From Protopterus annectens (lineage: Eukaryota > Chordata > Ceratodontiformes > Protopteridae), in assembly GCF_019279795.1 (NCBI RefSeq), contig NC_056740.1, forward strand, positions 228,323,611 through 228,387,610: a DNA stretch of 64,000 bases. Reading direction: 5' to 3'. The notes under the pieces are model-generated. The model had not been told where the DNA came from. It was given only the letters and a program-made list of their open reading frames with translations, and searched no databases. How positions within the stretch are numbered: the first letter of the stretch is position 1; every line of letters starts with the position of its first letter. Positions 46,799 to 56,876 of the stretch are shown here, piece after piece. A program made the position numbers and the translations under genes.

Positions 46799-46954
46799 TA
46801 CTCTGCTGCTCATTTATTGTTCTGCGGAGCTTTTTTCCTCAGGCCTCTGCTGAAAAAGGACCTGTGTCCCATTGGAATTTCCCAGTAAACAAATGTAAAT
46901 AAATAAATAAATAAATAAAATAATAAATAATAAACTGCAGTATTTCAAACACAC

Positions 46955-47183
46955 CTATGTGGAGGGTTTCACCCTCCACAACCCCCCAATGTCAGGGGCT
47001 TTGCCCCCCCACATCCCCCAACTATATATACTAACTTTGAGATCGCATTACAGTGGGGAAAAGTGAGATGGGGAGGTGTTGGCCAAGTAGTTACTTTCCT
47101 CTTCTCACAGGTTTGATAAAGTGCAGTTTTGATGCTTTGCATTCAATGATGTGGCATTCAATGGTTATTCCTTTCAATGGTTA
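46955..47183 (-). repeat. Right inverted end of a nested element, with GC-rich subterminal part
   Basis: 47064-47181 is the inverse of 43684-43800. The adjoining 46955-47063 is rich in C and G runs (accctccacaacccccc) and carries gagatcgcattacagtgggg. That word recurs in the small elements at 61.1-61.2 and 63.66-63.77 kb, tying this element to the same DNA-transposon/MITE group. Confidence 0.55.
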
Positions 47184-47184
47184 A

Positions 47185-47615
47185 CCATAGACCCTCTGAT
47201 GCAGTATCATATAGGCCCATCTCAATTCTAAATCCTGATTATAAAGGGTTTATGTTTACAATAGCTAAAAGAATGGCGAAGGTGATCACAAACTTGATAG
47301 ATATTGACCAATGTGATTTTGTGGAGCGGAGGCAAACCTTTGACATTAATACAGCAATGATGATACAAAGGAAAGCAGAATGTAAAAACTACTGCTGTTA
47401 TTGGTGGGTCATGATGAAGAAAAAACATTCAAAACAGAAAGTTGGGATTTAATGGTAGGGCAGTGGAAGTATTTGCATTTCCTGATACAATAATAAGGTT
47501 AGTTAGAAGGGTATATGAGGGAGGCAAAGCTCAAAGTAGGAGGGTTCCGCTCAGATAAGTTGTATTTCAACAGAGGAAACAGGCAGAGGTGTCTTCTTTC
47601 CCCCTTTATTTGTAT
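47185..47615 (+). pseudogene. L1 ORF2, RT fingers/palm part 1
   Basis: The frame 47177-47452 reads VSYRPISILNPDYKGF, then DQCDFVERRQTFDINTAMM, the DQxGF and DNTxxM blocks of L1 RT. A later frame to 47615 gives RQRCLLSPL, the block before the catalytic YADD. Sequence stops at the hammerhead insertion. Confidence 0.75.
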
Positions 47616-48130
47616 AAAACAAAAGAAGTGACAAACTTAGAACCACAAAAGGTGGAAACACAAGTTGCAATCACTTATTTTTTCACTTTATTTAGCACTT
47701 TTATCCTCACAGAGTAGGACTTCTTTAGAAGAAAAATACAAGCCAAAAACTCACAACTTAAGTACCCCAGAGAACATAACCCCTCCTATCAATGAGACAA
47801 TCATCTCAAATGGTTAACAGTAAAAACTGCCCTTTCATCATATTACCTATTAAATACATGAAAAAGATGTAAGAAATACTAAAAAGCAGACATGTACATA
47901 AAAAATGCTGAACTTGTAAAACCAACAAAAATAGCTAGTGCAATACAATAAGTTTGACTGTCAGCAAAAGATTTTTACAATTTTTTTTTATATAACACTA
48001 GCAGCTTTTAACCTTAGCACTGGACTAATAGATATGTTCTTCTGAAGAAGTCCTGCTCTGTGAGGATAAAAGTGCTAAATAAAGTGGAAAAATAAATGAT
48101 TCTTCCTCATGTTTCCACCTTTATTTGCAT
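47603..48130. mobile_element. Inverted-repeat element with two degenerate hammerhead motifs
   Basis: cctttatttgtat at 47603-47615 is repeated as cctttatttgcat at 48118-48130, consistent with a 13-bp TSD in an L1 RT (the L1 protein resumes as FPPLFALYLEPLA). Arms 47651-47735 and 48029-48117 are inverse copies with about 85% identity. The right arm (plus) has CUGAAGA, then GUCC/GGAU, then AAAA in place of GAAA, then GUGC. The left arm (minus) has CUAAAGA. Both ribozyme cores are damaged. An alternative TSD (ttagaaccac, 47638 and 48138) is possible. Confidence 0.55.
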
Positions 48131-48400
48131 TATATTTAGAACCACTGGCAAATGAAAAAAGGGACTCAGAAATTCAAGGAAATAACTGGTACAGTGTTCA
48201 AGAAAAGTTGATATTATTTGCAGACTATATTATTTCATACCTGATGGCACCAGAAAAGGACATCTCAGTGTTGTGGAATATTCTGAGACAGCTCTGATTT
48301 TTTTTTTCAGGATAAAAACTAATGAAGATAAAACAAAGTCTATAGCTATAAATGATGTATCCACAGATGAATTGGTCCATCAATGTCCATATTTGTGGGT
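48113..48400 (+). pseudogene. L1 ORF2, RT palm part 2
   Basis: FPPLFALYLEPLANE, then KLILFADYIISYL, where the catalytic block is FADY in place of FADD, then TNEDKTKSIAIN in a shifted frame. It ends near 48400 where unrelated sequence starts. Confidence 0.8.
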
Positions 48401-48736
48401 GTGATGACCCACCACTGTCAACCAGTAAATAAGGAGACTCAATCCTCATCACTGACAACAGTGGGGGACATTCATTGAGAGGATAACAAGTACACACAGT
48501 ATTTCCAGATGCAGATCTCCGCATCAAATTTCTCTTAAGAGCACACAGAGACCACAGTCAATCTGGGGCTGGTTTTTACCACTGCCTCCAGATCCCAAAT
48601 AAGACTCCCCAATGGCACAGCTATAGAGTTGAGATCTCAGCTGAGTGATGAAGCCAAGACCTCCAGCACCGTCTCTGTCTGACCAGTGTTTTGTGTCCCT
48701 GCCCAAGTAGCTGATACACATACTCTTTGAGGTTTG

Positions 48737-48824
<88 letters not shown>

Positions 48825-50110
48825 CACACACACATGCATAGGAAAGGCTGGTACAGGTTTACTAGCTATGCCCCCTTTTGCCCAGACTATAAGGTAATTT
48901 TCACTACTACCATTCACTCCTGCCAACTACCTTAAGGCCCTTAACAAAGGATGTCCAATCTTACTGTGTAATATTAATATTAACACAAATGGTAGTTTGA
49001 TGAAGAGCAAGGCTATTAGGAGTGGCCCACACAGTGTCACCAAATAAATATGCAAGAAATCTCAAAACTTAAATATCTCTACACAGATCAGCCAGAATAA
49101 AAGGTTTAAATATATTTAATAATGAACAAGACAATACTAAATATATATTCCCAGTAACATCAGAGTTCAAAACCAGAGGAAACATTTAAAATAACATTAT
49201 AACATTGCAGTATAGGCTCACACAAATAAAGAAAAACAAAATCTAAACTAAGCTTCACTATATTCCTGACCATGTCTAAGAGAGTTACTATACCCTAGCA
49301 ATTTACTTCATTACAGCAAGGCAGATGATGTGGTGAATGGGTCTTCTTCTTGTCAAGTCCAAGACAAAATGCAGAATGCTCTATATCACTAAGGGACTTC
49401 TCAAAATAATATCTAAATATTACTGCTGAGATAACTTGCAGAATAACATCATTTCTGGTTGTCTGACTTCTAGTTCTCATGTAAACCCCCATTACTGAAG
49501 CTGGCAGTATTTAGCATCTGTCTGTAAAAATACTCATACCAGGGCTTTTGGTCAGATATTTGGCAGATGCTGGAAGCCATAAAACCATTATATTCCTTCA
49601 TGCTTTGAAAGTAGCAATTTGCTCACCCTAAAGACAATACAGAAAACTTCCTAGTACAGACTTTGTGCTCTAGCTGCATTGAAACATCTTTACGGCATAG
49701 CCTATAAAGTAATTTAATTTCAGATATTTTTCTAAAGTTTGTTGGACTGAGGTTAACCTCCTGTATTCCAGTTTACACTGTTAAAATATATACATTTAAT
49801 CAGTTACAATAGTGCATGTGCATTTCTGTTCTCTTCCAGTAAGGCACACTGTGGATACATTTTAAGCACCAGCACTCTACAAATACCTTTTCAACACAAC
49901 CATTTGTACAGAGCAGTTTGATATACACATGACATACAGTTGTAATACATTTGTAACACAAGCATCTTATACAAATTAGTTTGATATTTACAAATTACAT
50001 AAGTATTTACAAAATTCTAGCTAGCTGTGCTGGTAGCACCTCCTTTTATCTCACTGGGAACATGATAAAATGAAGTATTTAGGAGCATGAATTAAACAAG
50101 GTTTTGTTAT
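48400..50110. other. Unidentified 1.7-kb insertion in the L1 element
   Basis: No recognisable coding domain. It starts tgatgacccaccactgtcaa and contains a long CA repeat (48741-48834). L1 homology stops before it and resumes after it. It could be a solo LTR or a non-autonomous element; no inverted ends or TSD were confirmed by eye. Confidence 0.5.
48741..48834. repeat. (CA)n microsatellite
   Basis: A CA run with one aaaa interruption near 48820. The protein frames across it are repeats only. Confidence 0.95.
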
Positions 50111-50114
50111 GGCA

Positions 50115-50598
50115 GCTTAAGGATATGTGAGAAAAGACTAAACAAAAGATAATACAAAAACTGAAAAACTAGAAGCTTTTGTCTTTGGATATCAAGATAC
50201 AAGCAGTAATATTTTTAGTACCTTTAGTTTAATACACAGGTCAGGCATATTTTTATCAACCAGGGGAGAAGTTGTAACAGCAGCTAATAAAAAAATGAAG
50301 GATTTTATTTGGCGAGAATGGCAAGAGTCAAGTGGGATATTTTGATCCTCTCAATAGAACAAAGAGTTTTAAGATTACCTGATTTGAAGGGTATTTCAGA
50401 GCTATACAGTTAAGGCTCTTATGCATAATATAAGCAGAGAGCTACAATTCAAAGTGAAAAGGATCTGATGATGAAGAAAAAATGGATTTTGGTTGTATAT
50501 CCTTAATGAGAATAACAACAGTCATACAGATTATTAAATTAAATAATAATAAGAAGAAGAAATAAATTCATATAGTAACACGAGTATACTAAGATCTA
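50115..50598 (+). pseudogene. L1 ORF2, thumb region
   Basis: Degenerate frames match the L1 thumb: EKTKQKIIQKLKN, KIQAVIFL, NKKMKDFIWREW (50290-50330; the L1 block usually reads FIWxxKxPRI), and FRAIQLRLLC-like sequence at 50395. Cut at 50598 by the next insertion. Confidence 0.65.
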
Positions 50599-51190
50599 AC
50601 ACTGCAATAAACCAAAGGTCGATAGCCAGCCAAACAAAATCCAAATTGCATAACAAATCTACCAGAAGTAACATAAATGAAGGCAAAAGGCAAACTGATA
50701 CACTCCCTAGTATTTATTTAGTGATTTTGTTTATAAAATACAAACTTCCTCAGAATAATGCTTAAAAGCTTTTTTAAGCCTTTATTCTGAGGAAGTTTGG
50801 ATTTTATAAATGAAAGCAATTTATTTAGTGCTTTCGTTCATAAAATAAAAAACTTCCTCACAATAAAAGTTTAAAAGCTTTTTTAAGCTTTTATTCTGAT
50901 GAAGTTTGTATTTTATAAATGAAAGGGCTAAATAAATACTTCGGAGTGGATCAGTTTGCCTTTTGCCTTCATTTGTGCTACTTCTACAGTTTGTGTGTGT
51001 CATGGAAGATTTGAAATCCACCAGAAGGTAATGGGTGGTAAAGGACAGGACAAAAACCTACTGGAGAATTTTTACAGCTTAAATAAATTGCAGTTTTACA
51101 TGGGTGTATTATCTACAGTTTCCTTTCTGGAGTTGACTGCCCATTACCTTGTGGTAGATTTCTAATGCAATTTGGATATACTAAGATCTA
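50585..51190. mobile_element. Inverted-repeat element with a cluster of hammerhead-like motifs, 14-bp TSD
   Basis: tatactaagatcta at 50585-50598 is repeated exactly at 51177-51190. The outer arms (about 50658-50715 against 50927-50990) are inverse copies. Inside are two plus-strand cores: CUGAGGA at 50787-50793 with GAAA at 50812-50815, and CUGAUGA at 50896-50902 with GAAA at 50921-50924. Two weaker minus-strand cores lie near 50747-50753 (GAAA lost) and 50828-50860. Stems II are AU-rich. The element lies in the C-terminal part of the L1. Confidence 0.65.
50896..50930 (+). ncRNA. Hammerhead-like motif (CUGAUGA/GAAA)
   Basis: Canonical core bases are present. Stem II has four AU/GU pairs (GUUU/AAAU) and the sequence after GAAA is GGGCUAA, so the palindromic stem III of the other copies is not kept. 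Activity is doubtful. Confidence 0.4.
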
Positions 51191-52440
51191 TGCCACCATG
51201 GGAATGGAGAAAGGAGATTCTGTCAGTAGGGATGACTGCAATTAAGGCTACAGAGAATAGGCAAGAGGGGGCTGGATTTTACTGGAGGAAGTGGGTCAAG
51301 GAACCAAGGTATTGGGAAAAATAATTACAGAAAGAAAGGTATTAGAATGGGAAGAGGCCAAGAAGACATTTGGATTGCTGGCTAGTGACTGCTTTCCCTA
51401 TCAGGGATTGGTATTAGAGTACAGACAAAGATAAAGGGGTAGGGGAATCCTAAAGGAAAGAACTGGACTGGTTGAGATTTTAATTGAATCTAGAACAGAA
51501 GCTGCTGTTAAAAAAAGGATAATTAGTATAAAATATTGCATGATAACTATATGTATTAATCAGAAGAGATCAGAAAAGATTGGGAAGAGAAATTAGCTTT
51601 GCAATTAACTAAGAAACAATGGGAGGACATATGTATGGCTCCCAGATATACAGCAAAGTCTAGAAAATTTAGGATTTTTACCTAGAAGTGTTTGCTTAGA
51701 TACTTTTATACCCCAAGCAAACTCTAAAGAATTTTTCCTCAGGTAGATGACAAATGTTGAAGGTGTGATGGGGAAGAAAGAGGTAACTGGGAACATATGT
51801 TTTGAGAGTATAATTAGTTGGCAGACTTTAAGAAATCCATAGAGTACTCTTTCAGGAATACTGGGTGAGCAAATTAATTTAACTAAGGAAATGTTTTTTT
51901 CTTTTTCTTTTTTTTTTTTTTTTGAGCTGAGATACAGGATCTGAAAGATAGTAAAACCTTGTTAAGTTTAATTCTGGTGGCTGCCAAAAAAGCAATTACT
52001 AGAAAATGGAAATCAAAATCTAAACAAGCTATACATGAAGTAGTAAAAACAGAGATAAAAGAACAGGTACTGGGATCTTTAGAAAAAGGTGGGAGTAAAT
52101 TACAGAAAAAAAAATAAAAATTGTGGGAACAATACATTCAGAAAAATGTTTTGGAGGACAAATAATGTTTAAGAGAAGGCAGGAATTGAATAATGTTTGT
52201 TAATGTTGCTTAGATTATACATCACATATATTGTTATATATCCTAAAATGTTTGTAAATGTGAACTTGGTGCTTTTTTCCACACATTAAATGTTTTAAGT
52301 TGGTTATGGCTTGCTGGTGCTTTTTTCCTGTTTATTAAATTGTTAATATGGTTTGATTACATTTATATAATTGTAATTTTGCCTAGGTCATAAGTGATAA
52401 TTCAATAAAGTTGTTTATGAAACTATTACTACTGATTGTA
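51177..52440 (+). pseudogene. L1 ORF2 C-terminus and 3' end
   Basis: Fragments of the L1 C-terminal domain: LTKKQWEDICMAPRYTAKSRKF-like sequence at 51605-51670, and a remnant of the CCHC-type region around 51750 (MGKKEVTGNICFESIISW). The 3' region is AT-rich with a poly-T interruption at 51894-51922. An aataaa lies at 52403 and homology fades near 52440. Confidence 0.6.
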
Positions 52441-53280
52441 GATGCGATTCATAAATATTTTTCTCAAAGTAGAAATTGGTTTAATTATTTTATCTTACAC
52501 CAGGCTGTGCTGTTAAACAGTATTGGTGACAGCTTCTTACAGTCCATAAATATCCTATTACAAATACTATTTAGTAGTACATATTGACATAAAGAATGTA
52601 TGCTAGTTTCTAATATAAAAGGGAATATAACACAGAAAAATGCAAATTGTGATGGGACAGCACTCAGTTGTATAGCATAAAAATGTAAACTGCTGTATGA
52701 TATGTAGAACCAAATAAAGTATGATTATCTCAAACAAGGTCAGTATGGTCTGGTCTTTGCCCTTACCCCATGGTGCAGTGACAATTTGAGCTGACTGTAA
52801 TATGCCTAAAGAGGGGTACAGGGTATGCTACACTTTGCAGGGCTTGTCTTCAAAAAAAAGAATCTGCGCTTTTGAAAGCCATTTTAGGCATCTTAATTCA
52901 TTAGGGATAATGTGCAATAATGTTTGGTAGTTTGGAGTTTGTTGAATGGTCTGTGAGTCTTTTTCTATGATCTAAATCAGTGCTAAAATTTTATAGCTTG
53001 AGTGGGCAATTCAAAAATGTGGCCAGCTGCACTCATTAAAATTATGGTAGATAGCCTGGCTCAGTGGCCCTAGTGGATTAGTAGCTGCACTCTTTCTGGC
53101 CTGTTAATTTCATTATCATACTGCTGCATAATGTAGAAAAGAGGAAGATGATCACACTTATGGAGCTTCACCTGTGTCTGCCCCCTTTTCCCTGTAGCAA
53201 GACATCCCAACATCCTTTGGATGTTGCAGTTATGCCATACATATGATGCTATGGCAACATCCTAGCAGACAAAGTGCATG
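52441..53280. other. No gene recognised
   Basis: AT-rich sequence without recognisable domains or repeats. Confidence 0.5.
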
Positions 53281-53397
53281 ATAATTGGATGGCGCAATGG
53301 TGCAGCGGTAGCATTGCTGCCTCACAGCAAGAGGTTGTCTGGTTCTATTCTTGGCTGGAGTGCCTTCTCTGCAGTGTCTGCATGTCCTCCCTGCATT

Positions 53398-54420
53398 CAT
53401 AGGTTCATAGGTTTATAGGTAGGTACTAGGCTATCGGCCCTAGGGCCCATACAAGCCTAGCCAAAAAATGTACCCTGGCTTTCGCCACCCAAGAAAATTA
53501 TTTTCCTGTGCCCCTGTCGCGCAGAGCCACAGAAGTGATCCCGGGGTGAATTTCCCATTTCCCATCCAATCATCAAGATTTTTCTTGAAGAGTGCTAATG
53601 AGGAGCTTTGTTTGACATAGATAGGTAGTCTGTTCCAGAGTATGGGAAGTCTCTGGGACAGGAATCTATCCCTCCAGCATGTTCTGTTTATTGTGGTGAC
53701 AAGGTTAAGGTCCCTAGAGCGTGTAGCTCGGAAGGATTGGGATTTCTTTAAGTGGAGCATGTCCAACAGCTCTGGGTTTGACATAGCTTTGTATGTTAGG
53801 CAGAGATCATCCCTGAGTAGGTGATATGCGATGGAGTAAAGCTGTAGTTTTTTGAGACAGTCTGCATAGGGCATCTGTTTGAGGCCAGTAATCCTCTTTG
53901 TGAGGTATTTCTGTGGTCTTTCCAGTTGTTGTAGATGTCTTGTGAGGTACATACCAAAAGGGGCATTGTACTCTATAATGGGTCTAATGAGTGATGAGTA
54001 GAGGGGAACAATGACCTCTTTTTTTCTGGATGAGAATCCTTTTGTGATAAGATGAGCCACGTAGAAGGATTTCCTGACCACTGTGGTGATGTGATTATCA
54101 AAGGAGAGACTACTGTCCACTTGTGTCCCAAGGTCTTTTATCACATTTTTGACATTAAGTAGACTACCAGCTATGTGGTAGTTCATGGGTACAGAGTTTT
54201 TACCAAAGGGGATGACAATACACTTTTTGGCATTGAGCATCAGGCCATGGCTTTGACACCAGGTATCTGTCTCAGTGAGGACCTTTTGTAGTTTGTCCAC
54301 ATCGTTAGGAGTTTCGATTATGGCTCCTAGTTTGTTGAAGTCATCTGCAAACTTTGTTAGCCAAAGACCTTCTGTGTTGGCCTGCACTTCAGAGAAGTAG
54401 ATACCAAACAGGAGAGGTTT
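53398..54420 (-). mobile_element. CR1 LINE, 5'-truncated, nested in a V-SINE
   Basis: On the minus strand the copy starts inside the RT (PLLFGIYFSEVQ) and ends in the (aggttcat)n form of the CR1 3' repeat at 53398-53420. Its tail includes the ggctttcgccacc and aagcctag words matching the 43.6-kb copy. Confidence 0.9.
53440..54420 (-). pseudogene. CR1 RT C-terminal half, open frame
   Basis: About 325 codons without a stop: LLFGIYFSEVQ, the catalytic block as FADDFNKLG (one residue longer than FADDWKLG, from a 3-bp insertion), CQSHGLMLNAKKCIVIPFG, IIEYNAPFGMYLTRHLQQLE, and TCWRDRFLSQRLPILWNRLP. The absence of stops suggests a recent insertion. It lacks the endonuclease and the RT fingers, so it is a dead truncation product. 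Confidence 0.85.
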
Positions 54421-54559
54421 TCCTCCAGTTGCTCCCACATTACAAAGACATGCAACTTGAGTGTTTCTTCCTGGGCCTCCAGTGAAAAATGGCTTTGTTC
54501 CAAGTTGGATTTTCCCGGTTAATAAATGTTAAATAAATAAAAATAAATAATTAGGTGTT

Positions 54560-55630
54560 AATAGTATAGATTTGTGAATTGGAATGATGCCATATAATGA
54601 TTAGCAGGACTACAGCTTAAGCAGTAGGGGTAGTTTCCACACCATCATGCTTTATCACGTTTATAGAACTGTGAGTGATTCCCCCTGAACAATGAAAAAT
54701 AAACCTTCCTTATAAAATGTATGGGAGGTGTAAAGAATGTTCCCAGGATCAGAACTTAGTAAAATAGTATGGGAAGTAGAAGCAAGTATCCTAAGCAATG
54801 ATCACTCATTTTGACAAGTGCTAGACGGTGTCACTATGTAACATACACATTATATATGTGTATATAACATACTGCACAGTGTGTTTAAGTTTAACATAAC
54901 TATTCTTTCTGTGGTCTTAATTTGCCAGCACACAAGAAAGTGTTTGATGAATAGAAGAGTTTTGAAATGTAGGATTTCAGCTCAGTAGCACATAAGGATA
55001 GAGCACTGACTGCCACCCAGACTCCCAGTGTCAATTATCAGCTCAGTCCTTGGAGGTCGCAGGAAGGATGGGGTGGGAAAGAACAGTTTTTGATAACTTA
55101 TCCACTTCAGAAGGGAGAGGAAGTACTTATGTCTCCCATTAAGTACTCCCATGGTGATAGTGGGCATTTCATGATCACAAGATATGTTGACATTTACAAT
55201 TGAACATTAAATGACAGACTCGGAGATGACAGATATGTGTAGTGATATGTGTAATGTCAACAGCTCTGCCCAGTTGGGGCATATTCTAAAACCCTCCCAC
55301 ATACATAACAACATATATGACACTGCTGGTAGCTCTGGTCTTTGTTTCCCTGGGTCCTTTCTTACCCACCTATGGCTGCGGTTATACTAGCCACCCAGGA
55401 TAGACATGGGGACTCTAAGGTTTTGAATAATGGGAACAAAAAGAAGAAGATGGGCAACTGGAAAGTAAATGTTTGTGGGGGGGGGGATAGTCCTGATGTA
55501 GGCTCCCGTCTTAAACTACTAAAATGTTAGCAGATGCTCCGAAGGTTGATTTAGGAGCAGTATTGTTATAGCACTGTGCACAAGATAGCATTCTAAACCA
55601 TATGTGTCTAAAGCACAGATGATAACTTCG
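54560..55630. other. No gene recognised
   Basis: No recognisable coding domain or RNA. A G-run occurs at 55478-55488. Confidence 0.5.
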
Positions 55631-55639
55631 GATTATAGT

Positions 55640-56440
55640 TTTGATCAACTAGAGAAAGAAGCATTAGCATGTCATACAGGTGTGAGAAATTCATTGCTCT
55701 CATTTTATTGCACAAAAGTAGCAATTGAAACAGATCATAAGCCCTTGATTTCTATTTAAAAAAGACTACTTAATACAGCTCCAAGATAACAAAGGTTATT
55801 CCTGAAAGTGCACAAATATGTATTCTAGTTGGAATACAAACCAGGGCAAGAGATACTCACCACTGTTAATTTGTTACAGGCATTTTATGGAACAGTGCCT
55901 ACCAAATGCTATGGACAAGATAAAGACACTCATGCATTCTGGGAAGGAAACGTTCCTCTGTCTCAGATGAGATGTGGACCATCGTTTCTACTGTACATCA
56001 CAGGACAAAAGTTTATAAAGGTTAACTTGAGCCATTAGGAACAAAGGAACACAAGACCAAAACCAGGATCTGTCAGAATACAGCATACCTTTATCACATG
56101 TGCAAGTATTGAGGTAAACTTCTAATGATGGATGGAATATTGTTCACGTGGACAAGACTAGTATTTTCTTAGGTTCTTTGTTAATTAAATACATGAAGGC
56201 ATATTGGCATGAAGAAGTCCAAAAGCAGGGCAGACACAATGCTATACTGGCCAAATATGGCTAAAGAAAAAAATCAATAAAGAGATTTGTGAAACATGTC
56301 AAAAATACAGAATAAAGCACGGCAAAGAGCAGCGAGGAGCTAATGAGACTTGGTGATTCAGGAATACTGAGACTTTGGAACAAAGTGAGCAGTGATTTAT
56401 TCACACTGGAATAGGCGTTGCAGTGTTACTAAACTACTGT
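55640..56440 (+). pseudogene. Ty3/gypsy pol remnant: RNase H and integrase zinc-binding region
   Basis: RNase H motifs in broken frames: EKEALACHTGVR (about 55655), AIETDHKPL (about 55730), and a stretch with LEYKPGQE (about 55840). After about 300 bp the integrase N-terminal region appears: YWHEEVQKQGRHNAILAKYG (56200-56260), then ICETCQKYRIKHGKEQ (56290-56335), the His/Cys zinc-binding part. Numerous stops; gag, protease, RT core and LTRs were not found nearby. This is an old Ty3/gypsy retrotransposon fragment. Confidence 0.7.
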
Positions 56441-56876
56441 TTCTATTATCCTGAAATTGCAGTGTTAGAGAATGTCACTGCTTGCAGATTTAAGTGCACA
56501 ACACACTACTTTGTTTGCACATCATGGCTTAGCAAATGTAATGAGTAATAACAGTGCATAAGTTGGTTGGCAGTAACTTTGCAAAGACTGCAACTTCAGA
56601 TATAAATTACTGGCAGTTAAGTGATATGAGAATGGAATAAAATCTGTGGAACAGCTGCTTAAAAATGCAGTTCACTCAAAGACTGATAGTCATAATGTCT
56701 TGTTAAACCATAATGCTACTTAATTGCTGCATGCAATTTCACTAGCAGAATTACTGTTCAACCAGAAGTTAAGCCAAATTATACAAAAACTGCTTATGAA
56801 CTGTGCAAGTGATCCTAGTAGCAATACAAGGGAATGAATGACCAGGAAAAGCTATTATAACAAAAAGTCAAAGGCA

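Larger units (their letters stand above)
43850..46930 (+). mobile_element. L2-clade LINE, second copy, interrupted by a V-SINE
   Basis: ORF2 linker and RT in several frames (44047-44682, 44814-45293, 45462-46031), a 3' region from 46032, and the L2 tail resuming at 46801-46930 after a SINE (46536-46798) inserted in the 3' UTR. It is longer than the L2 at 3.9-5.7 kb and lacks the endonuclease. Confidence 0.8.
32190..52440 (+). mobile_element. L1-superfamily LINE, broken open by nested insertions
   Basis: Pieces in correct order and orientation: ORF1 (32190-32925), ORF2 endonuclease and linker (34160-35757), RT fingers (47185-47615), RT palm (48113-48400), and thumb/C-terminus (50115-50598 and 51177-52130), ending near 52440 after an aataaa. 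The left RT piece stops at KDPSDSGSVSY and the right piece resumes at RPSDAVSYRPIS, so they overlap by about 25 diverged bases, as expected for an old target-site duplication. The interruptions are a CR1 plus an inverted-end element (35.76-47.18 kb), a hammerhead element (47.6-48.1 kb), an unidentified block (48.4-50.1 kb), and a second hammerhead element (50.6-51.2 kb). One original element is inference from order and breakpoint matching. Confidence 0.65.
53286..54551 (+). mobile_element. V-SINE-like element split by a CR1
   Basis: The left part 53286-53397 holds the tRNA-like head and the central domain to ctccctgcattcat. The right part 54421-54551 resumes at tcctccagttgctcccacattac and runs to the L2-type tail and aaataaa repeats. 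About 30 bp of the central domain present in the 46.5-kb copy are missing at the breakpoint. Confidence 0.85.

Noticed and set aside
48029-48117. Active hammerhead ribozyme
   Set aside because: GAAA is replaced by AAAA and stem III is GUGC, so it was kept only as a degenerate relative.
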